From contig JAAXWW010000004.1 in the NCBI GenBank assembly GCA_013334765.1, positions 1-42,556 of the forward strand: DNA of 42,556 nucleotides, in the 5' to 3' direction. The stretch is from Candidatus Moraniibacteriota bacterium (lineage in GTDB: Bacteria > Patescibacteriota > Minisyncoccia > Moranbacterales > UBA2206). The position numbers were made by a program, and so were the translations under genes. Every line of letters starts with the position of its first letter. The stretch's first letter is position 1. A model generated the notes under the pieces. It was not told the DNA's origin, did not search any database, and saw only the letters and a list, made by a program, of their open reading frames with translations. Below are positions 39,053-42,556 of the stretch, piece after piece.

Positions 39053-40129
39053 ATGCTAATCCTCGGAATCGAAACTTCATGCGACGAAACGGCGGCGGCT
39101 GTCATCAACGCGTCCGACCATGGGATCGAGGTCGTTTCCAATGTCGTGTCATCGCAAGTCAAGCTGCATGCCGAATGGGGCGGCGTCGTTCCTAATCTCG
39201 CGGCAAGAGAACACCTCAAGAACATCCTGCCCGTAATAAGCAGCTCGCTTCAGGAAGCGAATATCGTTCCGGAACAGCTAGATCTGATGGCAGTGACGAG
39301 CGGCCCGGGACTCATCCCAGCCCTTCTCATCGGGACGACTGCCGCCAAGACGCTCGCCTATCTCTGGAAAAAGCCATTGATCGGGATCCACCATATCGAA
39401 GCGCATATATATGCCAACCTCATATCCGGAAATTCCGATTCAAAAGAGGAACTGAAATTTCCGGTTCTGGCGCTGGTCGTTTCAGGCGGGCACACCCAGC
39501 TCATCCTCATGAAAGAACATTTGAGATATGAAATTGTCGGTCAGACGCTTGATGACGCTGTCGGCGAAGCTTTCGACAAGGTGGCCAGGATCCTCGATTT
39601 GGGATATCCCGGCGGACCGATCGTTTCTAAGTATGCCGACAGCTTCAAAACGGATGCGGAAAGCAAGGAGTGGCTGGGAATGAGATTCCCCCGCCCGATG
39701 TTCGACTCCAAGAATTTCGATTTTTCATTTTCAGGACTGAAAACTGCTGTCCTTTATGCTGTCAAAAGCAATCCGCAAATACTTTCTAGTGAAACACTGA
39801 AAAAAGAAGCCTGTTTTCAATTCCAGGAAGCGGTCATCGACACGCTGATTCACAAGACACTTGGCACAGTGGAGAAATACGGCGTCAAGACCGTCATGCT
39901 GGCCGGAGGAGTAAGCGCCAACAGCGAACTGCGGGCGCGCCTTGGAACAGCGATCAAGAACAGGTTCCCTAACATCGGATATATCATTCCTAATATCAGC
40001 TATTCGGGAGACAATGCCGCCATGATCGCGGCGGCGGCATACTATCGCTGGAATTCATTGGAAGACAAGGAGGCATTGGAAGAAAGCTGGAAAACGCTCG
40101 ATGCGGATGCCAATATGAGCCTGTCCTAG
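39053..40129 (+). CDS. tsaD: tRNA N6-adenosine threonylcarbamoyltransferase TsaD
   Basis: TsaD transfers threonylcarbamoyl to A37 of ANN-decoding tRNAs, together with TsaB and TsaE. The 358-residue protein starts MLILGIETSCDETA, has the metal-binding HHIEAH (H114, H118), SGGHTQL, and YSGDNAAMIA near the C-terminus. Length and motifs match the family. A TATATT -10-like box lies about 20 bases before the start. The other subunits are not in the window. Confidence 0.97.
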   Translation: MLILGIETSCDETAAAVINASDHGIEVVSNVVSSQVKLHAEWGGVVPNLAAREHLKNILPVISSSLQEANIVPEQLDLMAVTSGPGLIPALLIGTTAAKTLAYLWKKPLIGIHHIEAHIYANLISGNSDSKEELKFPVLALVVSGGHTQLILMKEHLRYEIVGQTLDDAVGEAFDKVARILDLGYPGGPIVSKYADSFKTDAESKEWLGMRFPRPMFDSKNFDFSFSGLKTAVLYAVKSNPQILSSETLKKEACFQFQEAVIDTLIHKTLGTVEKYGVKTVMLAGGVSANSELRARLGTAIKNRFPNIGYIIPNISYSGDNAAMIAAAAYYRWNSLEDKEALEESWKTLDADANMSLS

Positions 40130-40211
40130 AAAATTTAGGCATATGAGGCTTGCGCAGTTGTTATGCCAGCTAGCTAATGCGGCAACCAAAAACCAGCCAA
40201 CGCTAATCGGA

Positions 40212-40217
40212 TATAAT
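40212..40217 (+). promoter_or_regulatory. -10 box 9 bases upstream of the PrsW-like gene, leaderless start
   Basis: A perfect TATAAT ends at 40217 and the chosen ATG is at 40227, so the mRNA would start at or very near the start codon. No clear -35 box or Shine-Dalgarno. Confidence 0.5.
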
Positions 40218-40226
40218 TTAATCATC

Positions 40227-40694
40227 ATGCTTTTCAAATCTTTCCTCTATGGAATACTCGCCGCCTTGGGAGCGCTCGTCGTAGAGCTCGGCATCCTTTC
40301 TTTTTTCTTCGACAGCTATTTTTCAGGCGCCAATGCCGGATATTCCACATCCGTATCTTTTCTTCTTGTTGCCGCCATACTCGAAGAAATATCCAAGGCG
40401 CTGTTCGTTTTCAAATTGAACGCTCAGGAAAACAATGTCCTGAAGCCATACCTGGCTGCCATGCTTGTCGGATTGGGATTTTTCGCTGCTGAATTTGCCC
40501 TCAAACAACCGCTGTTTTCGAACGGCTCGATCATTCAGTCAACCGGAGTCCTTTTCGTGCATGTATTCACGACGTTCATCCTGGGCTATGCCCTTTGGAA
40601 AGCGCCGCGGAAAAGGACCGCCCTGATTGCGATGACAGCCTTGAATATCGCCCTTCATTTCGGATATAATATCCTAGTGCTCAGCTATTCCTAA
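40227..40694 (+). CDS. PrsW-like membrane protein
   Basis: The 155-residue protein has about five hydrophobic segments. Motifs EEISKALFVFKL, HVFTTFILGYAL and LHFGYNILV place Glu-Glu, His and His-Asn residues in membrane helices, as in PrsW-type intramembrane metalloproteases that cleave anti-sigma factors or other membrane proteins. It is shorter than PrsW of Bacillus (about 220). The track start (40143) overlaps the promoter; MLFKSFLYGIL (40227) is a better start. Confidence 0.6.
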   Translation: MLFKSFLYGILAALGALVVELGILSFFFDSYFSGANAGYSTSVSFLLVAAILEEISKALFVFKLNAQENNVLKPYLAAMLVGLGFFAAEFALKQPLFSNGSIIQSTGVLFVHVFTTFILGYALWKAPRKRTALIAMTALNIALHFGYNILVLSYS

Positions 40695-40701
40695 ATCCGC
40701 C

Positions 40702-40729
40702 TTGCCAAATAATCACAATCCGATATAAT
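40702..40729 (+). promoter_or_regulatory. Sigma70-type promoter of the Hsp20 gene
   Basis: TTGCCA, a 16-base spacer and TATAAT, about 32 bases before the Hsp20 start codon. No CIRCE element (TTAGCACTC-N9-GAGTGCTAA) is seen. Confidence 0.75.
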
Positions 40730-40761
40730 TCAACTATACGAAATAAATAACTAAAAACGCT

Positions 40762-41295
40762 ATGACAAAAATAAAAAAATCCTTTTTTGAAAGACTGACC
40801 GGAGCAAGCGCGCTTGAGGAAAACTCGTATGAAATCGAAAAGACCATTCATCCGACTGGGAATATGTATGAGGAACGGGAAACCGAGATGTTCATAAATT
40901 CAGCCACTCCGACCAGCCAGCAACCGGCAAGGGAAGAAAGCATAAGCATCAACACTGACGACAGCGAGGGCCAGCTGACTATCGACGTCTACCAGACCGA
41001 CACCGACATCGTCATCAAATCGACCATCGCCGGGGTGAAGCCTGAAGATTTGGATGTGTCCATCAACAACGACATGCTGACAGTCCGAGGAGAAAGGAAG
41101 AATGACGAGCAGGTCCCGGAAGAGAATTATTATTACCAGGAATGCTATTGGGGAACATTCTCCCGTTCGGTCATCCTGCCAGTCGATGTAGTTTCAGACA
41201 AGATCGAAGCTTCCATGAAGAACGGGATACTGACAGTCAGGATGCCGAAGGCCACCAACAACCGCCTGAAGAAGATCCAGGTCCGCGGATTCTAG
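40762..41295 (+). CDS. Hsp20/alpha-crystallin small heat shock protein
   Basis: Hsp20 proteins are ATP-independent holdases that bind unfolding proteins. The 177-residue protein has an N-terminal disordered part (about 1-70), then the alpha-crystallin domain with LTIDVYQTDTDIVIKSTIAG, a beta-sandwich region with TVRGERK and the C-terminal NGILTVRMPKA. The length is within the family range. A strong promoter lies upstream and a terminator downstream, so it is a single unit. Confidence 0.93.
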   Translation: MTKIKKSFFERLTGASALEENSYEIEKTIHPTGNMYEERETEMFINSATPTSQQPAREESISINTDDSEGQLTIDVYQTDTDIVIKSTIAGVKPEDLDVSINNDMLTVRGERKNDEQVPEENYYYQECYWGTFSRSVILPVDVVSDKIEASMKNGILTVRMPKATNNRLKKIQVRGF

Positions 41296-41327
41296 CAGGA
41301 AAAAAGCATTATCGTTAGAAATTCATT

Positions 41328-41365
41328 CCCCCTGTCCCCTTTCCGGAACAGGGGGCTTTCATTTT
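41328..41365 (+). terminator. Terminator after hsp20
   Basis: CCCCCTGT and ACAGGGGG form an 8-bp stem with a 12-base loop, followed by CTTTCATTTT. Confidence 0.82.
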
Positions 41366-41376
41366 GCGGCAAATCG

Positions 41377-41403
41377 TTGATTCAGGACGGCTTTTGGTAT
41401 ATC
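41377..41403 (+). promoter_or_regulatory. Promoter of the VanW gene with near-leaderless start
   Basis: TTGATT, a 15-base spacer and TATATC; the latter ends 8 bases before the ATG at 41412. The short spacer lowers confidence. Confidence 0.4.
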
Positions 41404-41411
41404 CTTAACAT

Positions 41412-42556
41412 ATGAAGATCAAATATCTTTTTTTATTTGTTTGCCTTTTCTCGGTATTCGGCAGTTCGGCAGCAAGGGCTGAAACTTTCGAATTGGGATT
41501 CCTGTCACCTCAGGACATTATCAAGCTGTCGCAGCCTATCGATTTCAAGCTGGGTGATTCTTCATATAAAGCGACGATTGCGGATGTCAGCGCGTGGCTG
41601 AAACAAACCGATTCGCTCAGCTATGATCCCGGCTATTCTTCCGAAATAGAGAATACCCGTTTCTGCAAATACCGGAAATCGATGCTATGCGACCTTTCCT
41701 TCGATATCAAAAGGGAATCGCATATCCGCAAAAAGACACTGGTCGAACTGGATAGCGCCGCCGTTTCGGAATTCGTTTCCAATCTGGCGTTCAAAACTGA
41801 CAAGGAAGCTGAGAACGCTAGATTCAAGCTGGAAAACGGGAAAGCATCGGCTTTTTCGATGGGAGAGGAAGGAATCAAGATCAAGGAAGACGAAGTCACA
41901 AAATCGATCGTGGAATACGTCAGGAATCGGACAAGTGACTTGGACGGGACCCAGGAAGCTATCAGTCTTGCCTATGACAAGATAAAGCCGGAGGTTCCGA
42001 TCCAGTCGATCGACAGCATGGGCATAGACACGCTCTTAGGAGAAGGGCGCTCCAATTTCAGAGGCTCTCCCAGGAACAGGATCGCCAATATCAAAGTCGC
42101 GACAGCCAGATTCGACGGGGTGATGATAAAGCCGGGCGATGAATTCTCCTTCGTGAGCATACTTGGGCCCGTGGACGAAGAGCACGGGTATTATCCGGAG
42201 CTCGTCATCAAGAAAGACAAGACGGAACCGGAATTCGGGGGCGGAATCTGCCAGGTATCGACCACCGTTTTCAGGGCCGCCATCTATTCTGGATTGGAAA
42301 TAACCGCCAGAAGGAACCATGCCTATCCCGTAAGCTATTACAGCCCGCAAGGGATGGATTCGACCGTATACATACCCAAGCCGGATCTCAAATTCAAAAA
42401 CAATACCCCGGGATATATCCTCGTGCAGACCAAATTCGAAGGCACCGAGCTGATTTTCGATTTCTATGGAACCAGCGACGGCAGGCAGACGAACGTAATC
42501 GGACCGAAAATACTGGAACGGAATCCGGACGGGTCGATGAAGACTACTTTCACCCA
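41412..42556 (+). CDS. VanW family protein, partial
   Basis: The ORF runs off the window end and so is missing from the track; 381 complete codons are visible. A signal peptide (MKIKYLFLFVCLFSVFG, cleavage after ARA) is followed by about 190 residues resembling the PG-binding-4-type region of VanW proteins. The VanW domain follows, with ATARFDGVMIKPGDEFSFVS, GGGICQVSTTVFRAA and RRNHAYPVSYY. VanW-domain proteins are cell-wall associated in many Gram-positive-type and CPR bacteria. It is exported and probably acts at the envelope. Confidence 0.88.
   Translation, partial: MKIKYLFLFVCLFSVFGSSAARAETFELGFLSPQDIIKLSQPIDFKLGDSSYKATIADVSAWLKQTDSLSYDPGYSSEIENTRFCKYRKSMLCDLSFDIKRESHIRKKTLVELDSAAVSEFVSNLAFKTDKEAENARFKLENGKASAFSMGEEGIKIKEDEVTKSIVEYVRNRTSDLDGTQEAISLAYDKIKPEVPIQSIDSMGIDTLLGEGRSNFRGSPRNRIANIKVATARFDGVMIKPGDEFSFVSILGPVDEEHGYYPELVIKKDKTEPEFGGGICQVSTTVFRAAIYSGLEITARRNHAYPVSYYSPQGMDSTVYIPKPDLKFKNNTPGYILVQTKFEGTELIFDFYGTSDGRQTNVIGPKILERNPDGSMKTTFT

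Overview
The window looks like a chromosomal piece of a Candidate Phyla Radiation bacterium (Patescibacteria, Parcubacteria-like; a Moranbacteria-type genome is possible but cannot be proven from the sequence). The reasons are the compact genes, the standard genetic code, many small membrane proteins without assigned function, tRNA genes without an encoded CCA, short leaders or predicted leaderless genes, and a typical gene set (PIN-PhoH ATPase, half-size MFS protein, NIF3-C/CutA-like protein, LytR_C protein, DUF2779 nuclease, VanW protein).

Layout. 1-7.3 kb: PIN-PhoH ATPase, a C39-like peptidase beside a transglutaminase-like protein, a 6-TM MFS protein, a broken 12-TM MFS gene, a DppA-type D-aminopeptidase, a PQ-loop-like membrane protein and a DUF378 protein with its terminator. 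7.3-12.0 kb: a conserved hypothetical, then a minus-strand operon of membrane-anchored extracytoplasmic proteins (LytR_C protein, beta-sandwich protein, double-Cache sensor, Ig-like protein, four-helix-bundle sensor) with no kinase or methyl-accepting output domain.

12.3-24.8 kb is the accessory region. It is one unbroken minus-strand run of closely packed or overlapping genes. In transcription order it encodes ParB-methyltransferase, methyltransferase, small terminase, large terminase, a small HTH protein preceded by nested palindromes, an EcoRI-family adenine methyltransferase, a one-TM protein, a DUF262-HNH nuclease, a Gabija-like GajA/GajB pair, a DUF2779 nuclease, a DnaQ-like exonuclease and a NERD-type protein. 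A phage packaging module thus runs straight into anti-phage genes, where portal and capsid genes would be expected. The 13-20 kb part is visibly more AT-rich than its surroundings, which suggests horizontal transfer.

25-31 kb: hydrolase, NUDIX, NIF3-C-like, a kinase-fold phosphotransferase, an acetyltransferase, a junction of a truncated dehydrogenase with a serine recombinase remnant, then a sigma70-type promoter driving a strongly folded ~190-nt leader in front of a TerB/PH-like gene. 31-42.5 kb is housekeeping: tRNA-Ser(GCT), tRNA-Ser(TGA), tRNA-Arg(GCG), tRNA-Glu(TTC), RecG, glycosyltransferase, esterase, DedA, DUF218, TsaD, a PrsW-like protein, Hsp20 and a VanW protein cut by the window end.

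Function as a whole: the flanks are host genome. The middle is best read as a degenerate or satellite-like phage element that carries a layered defence cassette: methylation-based discrimination (EcoRI-type MTase with DUF262-HNH) and nucleotide-sensing nuclease/helicase immunity (Gabija), possibly extended by two further nucleases. Several genes are disrupted (MFS, NERD, LytR_C tail, SDR/recombinase), so either the region is decaying or the assembly contains small errors.
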